DNA from: Actinomadura xylanilytica | GTDB taxonomy: Bacteria > Actinomycetota > Actinomycetes > Streptosporangiales > Streptosporangiaceae | Length of the DNA stretch: 64,000 nt | Direction: 5' to 3' | NCBI RefSeq assembly: GCF_030283145.1 | Contig: NZ_JASNWE010000004.1 | Location: 1 to 64,000 of the forward strand | Part shown: one piece after another, positions 34,303-43,626 of the stretch | How positions within the stretch are numbered: the first letter of the stretch is position 1 | How the letters are laid out: each line of letters begins with the position of its first letter | Translations under genes and position numbers: made by a program | The notes under the pieces: generated by a model | Told to the model about the DNA's origin: nothing | Database searches by the model: none | What the model saw: only the letters and a program-made list of their open reading frames with translations

Positions 34303-34686
34303 CCGCACCACCACTCCCCCACCCACTCAGGCCACTGGAGTACGCATCACGTCCTTCCACTACACGACACCCCGCCTACCGTGTTCGCTCGTTGTTCGCT
34401 CGGGGGCACCGGTACCGGCCAACAGACGACGGCACAGCGCACCACGCAAGTGACGCTCGATGCGGACAAGGCGATAGCAATTAACACCGAGAGCACTGTT
34501 CTGACATGAGAGCAGTGGGCTCTTAATCCGCGGGTTCGGGGTTCAAGTCCCTGACGGCACACCCACTCTGACCTGGGCAAACGCAAGCACCACAGCGTTT
34601 GCCCATCAGCGTTTCTGGGGTACTTCGTCCCCACCGCCGCTCAATGTTCACTCGCGGCCCCCAGCCCAGACACAGCACCCCGCGGA
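34303..34686. other. Island right edge: no gene, contains att repeat
   Basis: Only the 45-bp att repeat at 34520-34564 is recognised. A minus-strand frame reading CRQGLEPRTRGLRAHCS is the known spurious translation over a tRNA 3' end. Confidence 0.6.
34520..34564 (+). repeat. Right attachment repeat (tRNA-Lys 3' end)
   Basis: Identical to 15860-15904. The sequence immediately before it, AGAGCAGTGGG, could pair as the 5' side of the anticodon stem (GTGGG with TCCGC), so this copy retains slightly more tRNA than the left one. No full tRNA: the 5' acceptor strand (GTGCCGT expected) is missing. Confidence 0.88.
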
Positions 34687-35217
34687 TCACACGCGATGCG
34701 CCACCCGGACCACCAGCGAGCCGTATGCTTCATTGGCGTGGTCCAGGGCTTGTCCGGTGGATCGTGTGTTGATCCCTAGCAGGGCTGTGACCAGGGTGAT
34801 GGCGGCTGGGTAGTTGGGGCGAGTTTGTCGTGGCGGGTGGCGATGCCACGCGCCATTGCTCGAGTCGGCCGATGCAGCGTTCGACCAAGTCCGCGGCAGG
34901 ATCGTGATGATCCGGAGCCCCTCGGCCTTGAAAACCTCACTGAACGCAGTGATGAGCAGCGGATCGCAATCGTGAATCAGGAACCGCAGTGTGTCGATAA
35001 GGTGGCCCAGGTCCACGGCAAGGTTGCGGGCCTGCTGAACTGTCCACGCCCCGGTCGAGTTCGCGCTCACATCGCCCAGATGAATCCTGCGGGTTACCGT
35101 GCTCGATGAACACCAGCACCCACAGCCGCTTGAACAGTGAGGAACTGGCGCCAGGTCGGCCCGGCATGGCACGGGGCCGATGCCTGGTGCAGAGGTCGTG
35201 CCCTTGTGGCCGAACAC
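34687..35217 (-). pseudogene. IS3/IS481-like transposase remnant
   Basis: Fragments in two frames: SLFKRLWVLVFIEHG, then RRIHLGDVSANSTGAWTVQQ, ARNLAVDLGHLIDTLRFLIH, DCDPLLITAFSEVFKAEGLR, RIITILPRTW. It is the same family as the relic at 28.4-29.4 kb and breaks at the same place (after ILPRT). The remaining sequence to 34687 (RPNYPAAITLVTALLG) looks like part of another transposase. It abuts the 3' end of the DUF262 gene. Confidence 0.75.
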
Positions 35218-35235
35218 CGCGGGCAGGATCCTGGG

Positions 35236-37263
35236 TTACAACACAGCAAGCTCCGCGAGCGTATCCGTCCGCAGTCGCCTATGTTCGGCAGCTCTCCCGA
35301 GCGCATCGAACGTAAGCCCTTCCTTCTTGAGGGTCTCGCGAGGATCGTCGGTGCGCCCCTCTTCCACCCAGGCGAACCCATCCGTGATGCGTCCATCCGC
35401 CTGCAAAACACGGTGTGCATTTGGGAGCGGGGTGCTGGCCAAACGGCGGCCAATGACCCTGGCGTGGGCGCCGACCAGGGCCGCCAGATCACCGTACGTC
35501 GTCCACCAGCCAGAGGGCAGCGCGGCAAGTGCGCGCTTGATGACTTCCCAGTCCGGCTCGGACTTGTGGCCCCGGCCCGGTGGGCCGGGCCACTCGGCGA
35601 TAATCCGCTCGGCCAGCCCCTCGGAGCGGGCGTGGATCTGTGGCCGGCCCCAGCGGTTGCAGGCGGCGATCTCCTGGTTCAGGCGGATGCTGCTTTTACC
35701 GAGTTCGGTGCGCTTCCAAGCAAACGGCTTGTTGCTCAGCATGGAGTTGTAGCCGGTCAGGGTCAGGTTGCCGAGAGTGTGGACGACCGCCTCGTGCACC
35801 TCTTCCAGGTCTTCTCCCGCTTCTAGGTCTCCTTCCAAGACGGCTCGCCACTCCGGGCTGACGGTACGCGGCAGGACATGCTCGATGGTCAGCCTGTCCC
35901 CTGCCACAGGCTCGTTGCTGCCGTAGGATTCCTCCAGCCAACGCAGCACTAGCCACCGCTGCTGGGCACGCCCATGTAGGTAGAACGGCACTGTGGGAAC
36001 GGCGTCACGGACCTCGGCATCGGTCGCGAAGTACTTGCGGCCCGTCGACAGGTAGCCCAGCACTGCCTCATCCACTGGCAGGTCGCGGTCTAGCTCGGTC
36101 ACCAGTGACATCAGGATCCGGTTGACGTTCTTGGTTGGCTGTCCGGTCAGCAGCCTGCGGACCAGGAAGCTCTCCACGTAGCGCAGGGCGCGCGCCACCT
36201 GTTCGGCATTAGCCTCACCTCGTGCACGGCGGTCCAAGGCATACAGGACGAATGGATAGACCGTGGTGGAACCCCAGGCACCGAGCCGCTCCAGCCGGTG
36301 CCGCACCACCGAGTCAGCTTCCTGCTGCGGCTCGAGAATGATTCTCAGGAGCCGACCGAGTACAGCGAATCTTCCTACCTCTGCCTCGATCTCCTCCTGG
36401 GTCAGCCGCTCAAGCCGCCGCTGCTGACCGGAGTAGATGTCGGTCTGCTTGGCCTTCTGGTCCCGCTGAGCCAGATCCAGCCAGAACAGCAACTCAAGCT
36501 GCTCGCTGGTCAGGCTCTCCTGTAGTGGCAGCCACAGCGATTCGTACACCACCTCCGACCTTGCTCCCAGCCGCATGAACAGGTAGTTCCGCAGCAGGTC
36601 GCCCTGGGTGAGACGCAGGCCAGTGTTGTTGAGGGACTCGAAGATGCGGTGGGCGTTGTCACCGGCCTGAGCCGTCACTGACACCAGGGCAAGGCCAGAG
36701 ATAACCGCGTTCTCGATCTGCTCGATGTCGTTCGGATCTTCGAGATCGTCCACGGTGACGAGTTGTGCACGGAAGAACCGGTAGGCCCGTCCCACCGGGT
36801 CCTGCCCGCCTGCCTCTGCCGTGGCGTCCAGGCAGGCGCGGAAGGCCGCCCGGTCAGCCTGCGTCGGTACGAGCTTCATCCGCTGCTGCTCGGGCTTCCA
36901 CTTGTTCACCAGGAACTGCTCGTTGATCCGCGCGCGGTGCTCCGGCCCGTCATGGTCGGCACGGTGATCACGAATTGCACACAGTAGGAGCGCCAGTGTA
37001 GTCAGCCGCTGCTGCCCGTCGATTACCAGGAACTCCTGCACCCCTGCAGGTCCGTTCGTAGGACTTGGGGCCAGCACTAGCGACCCAATGAAATGAGTGA
37101 TACCCGGACGTTCCGCTCGGTCCTCAGCTAGCTGCTCAACGTCGTCCCACAACCGCTGCAGTTGCTCGGTCTCCCAGCCGTAGGTCCGTTGGTAGAGCGG
37201 CACCTGGTACTGCTTGGACCCCTCCAGTAGTTCCTGCAGAGTCGTTTCGCGTGCCGCGACCAC
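35236..37263 (-). CDS. DUF262-DUF1524 (GmrSD-type) nuclease fused to alkyltransferase-like domain
   Basis: 675 aa (first codon at 37263; ATTs and GTGs nearby make the start slightly uncertain). The N-terminal DUF262 domain has the nucleotide-binding motif FLVIDGQQRLTTLALLL (about 78-94) and the family pattern VPLYQRTYGWETEQLQRLWD. A middle DUF1524 HNH-like nuclease domain has LTIEHVLPRTVSPEW and HTLGNLTLTGYNSMLSNKPF (His and Asn of the beta-beta-alpha site). Residues about 580-660 form an O6-alkylguanine-transferase-like DNA-binding domain (SGWWTTYGDLAALVGAHARV, then NAHRVLQADGRI) in which the usual PCHR active-site Cys is replaced (NAHR), as in ATL proteins that bind but do not repair. It likely restricts DNA carrying modified bases, the third domain reading the modification. 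Outside the island, beside IS debris. Confidence 0.88.
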   Translation of the reverse strand: MVAARETTLQELLEGSKQYQVPLYQRTYGWETEQLQRLWDDVEQLAEDRAERPGITHFIGSLVLAPSPTNGPAGVQEFLVIDGQQRLTTLALLLCAIRDHRADHDGPEHRARINEQFLVNKWKPEQQRMKLVPTQADRAAFRACLDATAEAGGQDPVGRAYRFFRAQLVTVDDLEDPNDIEQIENAVISGLALVSVTAQAGDNAHRIFESLNNTGLRLTQGDLLRNYLFMRLGARSEVVYESLWLPLQESLTSEQLELLFWLDLAQRDQKAKQTDIYSGQQRRLERLTQEEIEAEVGRFAVLGRLLRIILEPQQEADSVVRHRLERLGAWGSTTVYPFVLYALDRRARGEANAEQVARALRYVESFLVRRLLTGQPTKNVNRILMSLVTELDRDLPVDEAVLGYLSTGRKYFATDAEVRDAVPTVPFYLHGRAQQRWLVLRWLEESYGSNEPVAGDRLTIEHVLPRTVSPEWRAVLEGDLEAGEDLEEVHEAVVHTLGNLTLTGYNSMLSNKPFAWKRTELGKSSIRLNQEIAACNRWGRPQIHARSEGLAERIIAEWPGPPGRGHKSEPDWEVIKRALAALPSGWWTTYGDLAALVGAHARVIGRRLASTPLPNAHRVLQADGRITDGFAWVEEGRTDDPRETLKKEGLTFDALGRAAEHRRLRTDTLAELAVL

Positions 37264-37717
37264 AGTGCCCCTCCCTGGCTCATCAGTGTTGATCAGACCA
37301 TTGTGACCGCCTCAGCTACCGAATCGCACCCCTCCCCTCGCTTTCGGCAGGCGCTGACGCCCGTCCAGTATCGCCGCTGAAGTGGATCAACCTCACGTCA
37401 CGACCTCGAGCCTCGTCTCGGTGAGCAGCCACCTCCAGCCGGGTAAACCTCTCGGGCCTTCGGGACGTCCTCCTGACACCTCGTCGCACCAGCTCCCACG
37501 TCCGATTCCTGTAGCGCGGCAAGCCGAAGATGAAGGATGTGGACATGGCAGTGGGACGTTACCGATCCGTCTTTCAAACTGATCTGCCAGCGGGCGATGC
37601 TTCCTCTTAACGAGCAACAGGTCCGGTGCTGGCTTGGACACAAAGGCCTAGACCAAGAATCGTTTGACAAGGGCCGTGCTCGGGTGGGACCCGATGGCCA
37701 ACTGATGCTCGTCCTAA
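37264..37717. other. Intergenic, possible small gene only
   Basis: About 450 bp. A minus-strand frame 37316-37546 (76 aa, MSTSFIFGLPRYRNRTWELV) lies 53 bp before the nuclease gene, but has no ribosome site or known domain; coding status is doubtful. Confidence 0.35.
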
Positions 37718-38441
37718 AGGCTGTCCCGTAATGGAGAAGCGCGGCCGGGCACGTTGCCCGTGAGCGGCCCGTCCGGGGTCGTGGTCAGCCGGCCATCGCC
37801 AGGTTGCGCATGAGGGCGACGCCGTGGGTGGCGTGGAGGACGCCGTCGCGTTTGCGTCGGCAGTTGCGCAGGATGTTCCACCACTTCATGTGCGCGAAGG
37901 CGTGCTCGACGCGGGCGCGCACGCGTTTGTGAACGGTATTGCGTTCGTGCTGCCAGGCTGGCGGATCGCCGCCATCGCGGGGCCGCCGGTAAGGCATGAT
38001 GACCTGCCGGTTTCCCTGGTAGCCGCCGTCGGCCATCACGTGTGCGCCCCGGCAGGCCGCTTCGGCGTCCGAATCACGGCAGGCGGTGCAATCGTTGTGG
38101 TTTCCTGGCATCGAACGTCCGATCGCGACGACCAGTCGGGTGTTGGAGTGGGCGACGACCCGGTGCGCGGCCGATTTCCACCCCGAACAACAGCGCGACC
38201 TGCCCGAGCGTGAGGTTGGTGCGGTAGTACACCGCGATCAGCAGTACGCGGTCGGCCGGCGGCAGGCTGCACCGCCGGCCCGTACCGGCCTGCTCACCAC
38301 CACGAAACGATCCGCACCAGACGGCGGAACCGCCGCACCGACAGGCCAGTGAACACCGGCACCACTCGTCCCGATCGGTCCTGATCACGTGCTCCACAGC
38401 GAGATCAACGACCGAGATCGTCCCCCGATACGGGACAGCTT
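37718..38441 (-). mobile_element. IS5-family element with internal deletion, both ends present
   Basis: Terminal repeats AGGCTGTCCCGTA (37718-37730) and the inverted TACGGGACAGCT (38429-38440). Inside, the minus strand keeps the C-terminal part of the transposase (GNHNDCTACRDSDAEAACRG, MADGGYQGNRQVIMPYRRPR, VRARVEHAFAHMKWWNILRN; second Asp and Glu) and, in shifted frames, an N-terminal part (RVLLIAVYYRTNLTLGQVAL). The first catalytic Asp region is missing. Non-autonomous. Confidence 0.8.
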
Positions 38442-38589
38442 TTGGGCAAAACCTACATAGCGGACAAATGCGCCAGACTACCCCAATTAGAAGGGGCGAG
38501 GAAGGTGGCGGCGCAGTGACGGATGATCGTGGATGCCTCCGCAATGGCCAATCAGACGATACTGTCTATTTGAGAAAAGGAGGTGTGCC

Positions 38590-40617
38590 GTGAGATCCTT
38601 GGAGGCGTCCGATCCCGGCCAGATCGGGCATTACCGAATGCTCGCCCAGCTCGGCCGCGGAGGCATGGGACGGGTACTGCTCGGCAGCGGGCCGGACGGG
38701 CGGCTGGTCGCGGTCAAGCTGGTCGACGAGCAGCTCGTGCACGACGACCAGTTCCGCGGCCGATTCCGCCGCGAGGTCCGCGCCTCCCGCCGGGTCTCCG
38801 GGGCCTACACCGCGGCGGTGATCGACGCCGACCCCGAGGCGGCCGAGCCCTGGCTGGCATCGGTGTACGTTCCAGGCCCGTCGCTGCAGGAGGTCGTCGC
38901 CGCGACCGGGCCGCTAGCGGCCGGACCGGCGCTCCGGCTGGCAGCCGGCCTCGCCGCCGCGTTGATCGAGGTGCACCGCGCCGGGCTGGTGCACCGCGAC
39001 CTGAAGCCGTCCAACGTGCTGCTCACCGAGGACGGCCTGCGAGTGATCGACTTCGGTATCGCGCGAGCTGTCGAGGGCGAGGACGGCACCCAGCTCACCC
39101 ATACCGGCGCCCTGGTCGGCACGCCCGGCTTCATGTCCCCGGAGCAGGCCCTGGGGCGGGACCTGACCACCGCCAGCGACGTCTTCGCGTTGGGCTCGAC
39201 ACTCGTGTACGCCTGCACCGGCCGCGGCCCATTCCACGCGCGGAGCACCCCGCAGACCCTGCAGAACGTGATCCACACCGATCCCGTGCTGGGCGACCTG
39301 CCAGACCGGATCCGCGAGATCGTCCCGGCCTGCCTGGCCAAGGACCCGGCCGCACGGCCGGAGCCCGCCGAACTGCTGCGGTCGATCGGCGAGGTACCGC
39401 CGTCCGCCCCGCCCTGGCCGGGCCCGGTGCATGACACGATCGCGCGCCAGGACGCCGAGGTCGCCCGGTTGCTTCAGGCCGCGGAGGCCCCGGCGCCGCA
39501 CATCCCGCCCGCACCGGCGCCCACGCCCACGGCCGTCGCGCCGGCTCCGGACAGGAGGCGGTTCCTGCTGATGGCGGGCGGCGGCGCCGCCCTCGGCCTC
39601 GCCGCGCTCGGCGGCACCGCTGCCTGGGCACTGCGCGATGACGGCGAGCCGGCATCCGGTCGGAAGAGCACGTCCGGCGGGAGCGGCAGTACGGACGCGA
39701 AGCCGCTGGCAGTCCTGGAAGGCCATGCCGGATCCGTGCACCATGTGGAGTTCAACGGCTCGGGTGATCTCCTGGTCACCGCCGGGGAGGACGGCACTGT
39801 ACGGCTGTGGGACGCCAAGGCCCGGCGGCCGTCCGGCCAACCGCTCAAGATCGCCTCCAAGTCGGCCCTCAAGGCCAGGTTCGACAGAGCGGGGCGGCTG
39901 CTGCTCACCGCCAGCATGGACGGCGGCGTCAAGGTGTGGGACGTGCGGACCCGCCGGCAGATCGGCGCGACCCTCGGCATCCCCATGTTCGACTTCACCG
40001 ACGACCCGGCCCCGGTGAGCGACGTGGCCTTCAGTCCTGCCGGGGACCGGCTGGCGGCCGTCGGCTCCCACCTGAAGGTGTGGGACACCGATTCCCGCAA
40101 GGAGGTGGGCGGGCTCACCTTCGACAAGGCGAACATCATGTCGTTCATCGCGTTCAGCGGGGACGGGCGGCTGCTGGCCGTCACCGCCTATAATCTGGTG
40201 CGGCTGTGGGACGTGGAGTCCCGCAAGGAGGTCGGGCAGCCCCTGCGCGGGCACACCGTCCAGATCACGCAGGCGGCGATGAGCCCGGACGGCCGGACGC
40301 TGGCGACCGGGAGCGGCGACCTGACCGTGCGGCTGTGGGACATCCGGAGTGCGGCTCCGCTCGGTGAGATAGTGCGCGGGAACGACCACGCCCCGCAGGG
40401 CATCGCGTTCAGCCGGGACGGCCGGCTGCTGGCCACCGTCGGTCACGACGCCACCGTGCGGCTATGGGACGTGGCCGGACGCAGGGAGGTCGGGAAGCCG
40501 ATCGGCATCACGGGCAAGGCCTCCGCCGTGGCGTTCAGCCCGGGCGGGGAGGTCCTCGCCGTCGGCGGCGACGAGAAGGTGTGGCTCTACGACGTCGCCG
40601 GCCGCACCCGCGCCTGA
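38590..40617 (+). CDS. Membrane Ser/Thr kinase with seven WD40 blades (tandem copy 1)
   Basis: 675 aa. GTG 38590 is fixed by AAGGAGGT five bases upstream. Kinase domain 10-270: LGRGGMGRVLLG (21-32), catalytic Lys in VAVKLVD (43), LVHRDLKPSNVLL (HRD 135-137), DFGIARA, GTPGFMSPEQAL: a full, active-looking Hanks kinase. A Pro/Ala linker leads to one membrane helix near 322-345 (RRRFLLMAGGGAALGLAALG). The outside or C-terminal half has seven WD40 repeats (GEDGTVRLWDAKARRPSGQP and similar), enough for one propeller. Only 22 bp separate it from the next, paralogous gene, so the two arose by tandem duplication and are co-expressed. Confidence 0.93.
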   Translation: MRSLEASDPGQIGHYRMLAQLGRGGMGRVLLGSGPDGRLVAVKLVDEQLVHDDQFRGRFRREVRASRRVSGAYTAAVIDADPEAAEPWLASVYVPGPSLQEVVAATGPLAAGPALRLAAGLAAALIEVHRAGLVHRDLKPSNVLLTEDGLRVIDFGIARAVEGEDGTQLTHTGALVGTPGFMSPEQALGRDLTTASDVFALGSTLVYACTGRGPFHARSTPQTLQNVIHTDPVLGDLPDRIREIVPACLAKDPAARPEPAELLRSIGEVPPSAPPWPGPVHDTIARQDAEVARLLQAAEAPAPHIPPAPAPTPTAVAPAPDRRRFLLMAGGGAALGLAALGGTAAWALRDDGEPASGRKSTSGGSGSTDAKPLAVLEGHAGSVHHVEFNGSGDLLVTAGEDGTVRLWDAKARRPSGQPLKIASKSALKARFDRAGRLLLTASMDGGVKVWDVRTRRQIGATLGIPMFDFTDDPAPVSDVAFSPAGDRLAAVGSHLKVWDTDSRKEVGGLTFDKANIMSFIAFSGDGRLLAVTAYNLVRLWDVESRKEVGQPLRGHTVQITQAAMSPDGRTLATGSGDLTVRLWDIRSAAPLGEIVRGNDHAPQGIAFSRDGRLLATVGHDATVRLWDVAGRREVGKPIGITGKASAVAFSPGGEVLAVGGDEKVWLYDVAGRTRA

Positions 40618-40639
40618 GCCACTGGTGAGCGAGGTGACC

Positions 40640-42637
40640 ATGCGACCGCTCGCCGCGTCCGACCCGGAGCGGGTCGGGCACTACCGGATGCTCGCCGAAC
40701 TCGGCCGCGGCGGGATGGGCCGGGTGCTGCTGGGGTCCGCGCCCGACGGGCGGCCGGTCGCGGTGAAGCTCATGCACGCCCGGCTGACCGGCGCCTCCGG
40801 CTTCCGGGAGCGGTTCCGCGCCGAGGTAGCGGCCACCCGCAGAGTGTCCGGCGCGTACACGGCCGCCGTACTCGACGCGGACGCCGACGCGCCGACCCCG
40901 TGGCTGGCGTCGGTGTACGTGCCGGGGCCGTCGCTGCGGGACGCGGTCCGGGCGGCCGGGCCCCTGCCGGAGCCGGCGGTGCTGCGGCTGGCGGCCGGGC
41001 TCGCGGCCGCGCTCGTGGAGATCCACCGGGCCGGGCTGGTGCACCGCGACCTCAAACCGTCCAACGTGCTGCTGGCCGCCGACGGCCCGAAGGTCATCGA
41101 CTTCGGGGTCGCGCGGGCGGCCGAGGGCGACGGTGGCGAGGGGCAGACCGGCGTCCTGGCCGGCACGCCCGGGTACATGTCGCCGGAGCAGGCCGAGGAG
41201 GGGTCGGCGACCGCGGCCGGGGACGTCTTCTCGCTGGGGTCGGTGCTGGTGTACGCCTGCACTGGTCGCGGCCCCTTCGACGGGCCCGGCCCGGCGCAGG
41301 CGCTGTACAACGTCGTGCACGCCGAGCCCGACCTGTCCGCTGTACCGGACCGGCTCCGCCCGGCCGTCGCGGCCTGCCTGGCCAAGGACCCGGCCGGGCG
41401 GCCGGCCCCCACCCGGCTGGCGACGATGGCCGGCGCGGTCGCCCCGGCCGCGCAGCCGTGGCCGCCCGCGGTGCAGCGGATGATCGACGAGCGGCGGGCC
41501 TGGATCGGGTGGGCACCCGGCCCGGAACCTGTGGCGACCCTGGTCGACACCCGCCGCCCCCGCTCCGGCCTGTTCACCGCCCTCGTCTCCCCGCGCGGCG
41601 CGCTGGTGGCGGGCGGCGTGCTGGCGGCATGCGCGGCGGTGGCCACCGCCCTGGTGGTGGCGCCGTGGTCGGGATCTGCTGCCCGGAGCGACCCCGGGGC
41701 GCACCGGTCCGCGGCCCCGCCGCAGAGCCGCTCGCTGCGCGGGCACACCGCGTCTGTACGCGACCTGGTGTTCACCCCGGATGGCCGGACGGTGGCCAGC
41801 GCCAGCGACGACGCCACGGTACGGCTCTGGAACGTCGCGGACGGGAAGCAGCGCCGTGCGCCCCTCGACCACCCCGACGGCGTCAACGCGCTGGCGATCA
41901 GCCACGGCGGCAGCGTCCTGTACACAGCGGGCGACGATGGCGACCTCCGCCTCTTCCCGATGTCGGGCAAGGGCGAGCCGGGCGACCTCGACATCGATCT
42001 CGGGCCCCTGACGTCCCTGGCCCTGAGCCCGGACGGCCGCGTCCTGGCCACCAGCAACACCGACCAGTCCGTACGGCTGTGGGACCTGGACGACCGGAAG
42101 GTGGGCCCGCTTCTGGAGACCGGCGCCGGCACCGTGCAGGCCCTGGCGTTCGCCCCGGACAGCCGGATGCTGGCCATCGGCACGACCGGCACCGAGGAGG
42201 ATCCCGACACCGGGAACACCCGCGGTGTGGCGCAGCTGTGGGAGGTGTACGACCGCAAGAGGCTCAGCGGGAACCTGTCCGGGCACGACTCCTGGATGGA
42301 GGACGTGGCGTTCAGCCCCGACGGGCAGACGCTGGCGACGGCGGGCGGTGAGACCACCCGCCTGTGGAACGTGGCCCGGAGCCAGCAGACGGGCACTCCG
42401 TTCCGGTGCGACGGCCGCTGCCATACGGCGGTGTTCAGCCCGGACGGCCGCATTCTCGCGGCCGGAGGCTCGGAGGGGACCGTACGGCTGTGGGACGTGA
42501 CCCGCCACCGGCAGGTCGGCCCGGCGCTCACCGGGCACGACGGCGCCGTCCTCAGCGTGCGCTTCAGCCCGAACGGCCGTACCCTCGCCACCGGCGGCCA
42601 GGACGGCACCGTCCGCCTGTGGGAGGTGCCCACGTAG
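40640..42637 (+). CDS. Membrane Ser/Thr kinase with seven WD40 blades (tandem copy 2)
   Basis: 665 aa. ATG 40640 (MRPLAASDPERVGHYRMLAE) is preferred because GAGG lies 5 nt upstream; GTG 40625 is possible. Same layout as copy 1: LGRGGMGRVLLG, VAVKLMH, LVHRDLKPSNVLL, DFGVARA, GTPGYMSPEQAE, a membrane helix around 325-345 (GALVAGGVLAACAAVATALV), then seven WD40 blades (last one TGGQDGTVRLWEVPT). The kinases are far more alike than the propellers, so the two probably share a cytosolic target pathway while sensing different partners. Just downstream is a solo IS3 end. Confidence 0.93.
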   Translation: MRPLAASDPERVGHYRMLAELGRGGMGRVLLGSAPDGRPVAVKLMHARLTGASGFRERFRAEVAATRRVSGAYTAAVLDADADAPTPWLASVYVPGPSLRDAVRAAGPLPEPAVLRLAAGLAAALVEIHRAGLVHRDLKPSNVLLAADGPKVIDFGVARAAEGDGGEGQTGVLAGTPGYMSPEQAEEGSATAAGDVFSLGSVLVYACTGRGPFDGPGPAQALYNVVHAEPDLSAVPDRLRPAVAACLAKDPAGRPAPTRLATMAGAVAPAAQPWPPAVQRMIDERRAWIGWAPGPEPVATLVDTRRPRSGLFTALVSPRGALVAGGVLAACAAVATALVVAPWSGSAARSDPGAHRSAAPPQSRSLRGHTASVRDLVFTPDGRTVASASDDATVRLWNVADGKQRRAPLDHPDGVNALAISHGGSVLYTAGDDGDLRLFPMSGKGEPGDLDIDLGPLTSLALSPDGRVLATSNTDQSVRLWDLDDRKVGPLLETGAGTVQALAFAPDSRMLAIGTTGTEEDPDTGNTRGVAQLWEVYDRKRLSGNLSGHDSWMEDVAFSPDGQTLATAGGETTRLWNVARSQQTGTPFRCDGRCHTAVFSPDGRILAAGGSEGTVRLWDVTRHRQVGPALTGHDGAVLSVRFSPNGRTLATGGQDGTVRLWEVPT

Positions 42638-43017
42638 GAGCGCGAGCCGGTCGGCTCCTACCGGCCTTCCGGCGCAACACCCGATTCTTGAGGTTCCCCC
42701 CGTTCCAAGGCCGCTCACGGTGAGATGGGTCAGCCCGTCGGCTGCGAGGCCGGCCCCGGTACTGGCCGGCACCGACCGGCACGCGAAACCGGCTTCGACA
42801 CAGACAAAGTGGCACGGTCTGCCCGGCTTGAGCCCGCCGAGCCGCCTGCCTGACCTGCGATGAACGATTCCGAACAAGTTCGCACGGACCCGTACGGGCC
42901 GTTCTCTTGCCCGGATCCGCGCCTTCCGGCGAGTGTCGCACCATGTCCCGCCGGCCCCCGACCGTCCTCGATCGTCCTCGGGCCGGCGGCCTGTCGACCA
43001 CCTTCACTGGAGGAGAC
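42638..43017. other. Intergenic with solo IS3 end
   Basis: No gene. Contains the IS3-type end at 42689-42735 and a promoter region presumably serving the secreted protein gene at 43018. Confidence 0.5.
42689..42735. repeat. Solo IS3-family terminal repeat
   Basis: Starts TGAGGTTCCCCCCGTTCC and continues GGTGAGATGGGTCAG, matching the right end of the IS3 at 5671-5715 over about 45 bp. A short minus-strand tail (GPASQPTG then stop) matches the transposase C-terminus. The other end is absent. Confidence 0.85.
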
Positions 43018-43539
43018 TTGGCAACCAAGACCATTCGCCGCGGCTCGCTGCTCGCCGCCGGTGCCGCCGTCGCGGGGGCCCTGGCGCTCGGCGCCGCCCC
43101 CGTCGCGTCCGCCGCCCCGGCCGCCCCGACCGACGGCGGGACCACCCTGACCGCCACCCGAAGCGGCGTCAACGCGGCCGCCGCCGCCGTCATCACCTGC
43201 AAGGTGCGGATCCACGACCCGCACTACTCCCACCACGCGCACGCCAAGGACAAGCACCGCGTCAATGTCACGGCGGACACGAAATGCACCAAGAAGGTCG
43301 CCTCGCTGCGGATCAAGATGCGGCTCTACAAGAACGGCAAGCCCTACAAGACCACCGGCTGGAAGAGCAACACCGGCAAGAACACGATCTCGCACAGCGC
43401 CGCGCGCCGCTGCGTGAAGAAGCAGCGGTACCAGGGCCGCGCGTGGGTGCGGGTCGTGTTCCCGCCCGGCTACAAGCCGCCGACGGGCTCCTCGACAGTC
43501 ACGAGCAAGGCCGTCACCATCTACAAGTGCGCCAAGTAG
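43018..43539 (+). CDS. Small secreted protein, unknown
   Basis: 173 aa from TTG 43018, set by TGGAGGA 6-7 nt upstream; upstream codons in the frame are not plausible. An N-terminal signal (ATKTIRRGSLLAAGAAVAGA) with a twin Arg and an APVASAAPAA cleavage zone suggests Sec or Tat export. The mature part of about 135 residues is very basic (KHRVNVTADTKCTKKVASLR, MRLYKNGKPYKTTGWKSNTG), with four Cys that could form two disulfides, probably a small beta-sandwich. No family recognised. No operon partner. Confidence 0.75.
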   Translation: MATKTIRRGSLLAAGAAVAGALALGAAPVASAAPAAPTDGGTTLTATRSGVNAAAAAVITCKVRIHDPHYSHHAHAKDKHRVNVTADTKCTKKVASLRIKMRLYKNGKPYKTTGWKSNTGKNTISHSAARRCVKKQRYQGRAWVRVVFPPGYKPPTGSSTVTSKAVTIYKCAK

Positions 43540-43626
43540 CGTTCGCGGCCTGAGCTTCCCGCCGCCCCGTTCCGCCTCGGCGTACCGCGTCCGGGCGGGG
43601 CGGGGCGGCGGGCGTCCGGTCGCCGT

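Larger units (their letters stand above)
15860..34564. mobile_element. Integrative island of about 18.7 kb
   Basis: Bounded by two identical 45-bp tRNA-Lys 3'-end repeats, with a tyrosine integrase gene just inside the left repeat, the standard layout of an integrative element. Cargo: HNH-kinase/helicase/winged-helix operon, IS3 remnant, DUF5997/LysR-effector pair, TetR/FAD oxygenase, serine recombinase, IS relics and a 1,239-aa WD40 kinase. No conjugation or replication genes were seen, and the integrase is frameshifted, so it is probably immobilised or mobilised in trans. Confidence 0.75.

Noticed and set aside
34450..34564. Complete tRNA-Lys gene at the right att site
   Set aside because: Only the anticodon loop to acceptor 3' strand is present; no matching 5' acceptor strand or D arm.
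34347..34634. Small minus-strand frame reading CRQGLEPRTRGLRAHCS
   Set aside because: Known spurious translation across a tRNA 3' end; it covers the att repeat.
40535..42877. Minus-strand frames of 650-780 codons over the WD40 kinase pair
   Set aside because: Antisense shadows; the repeats in them mirror the WD40 codons on the plus strand.
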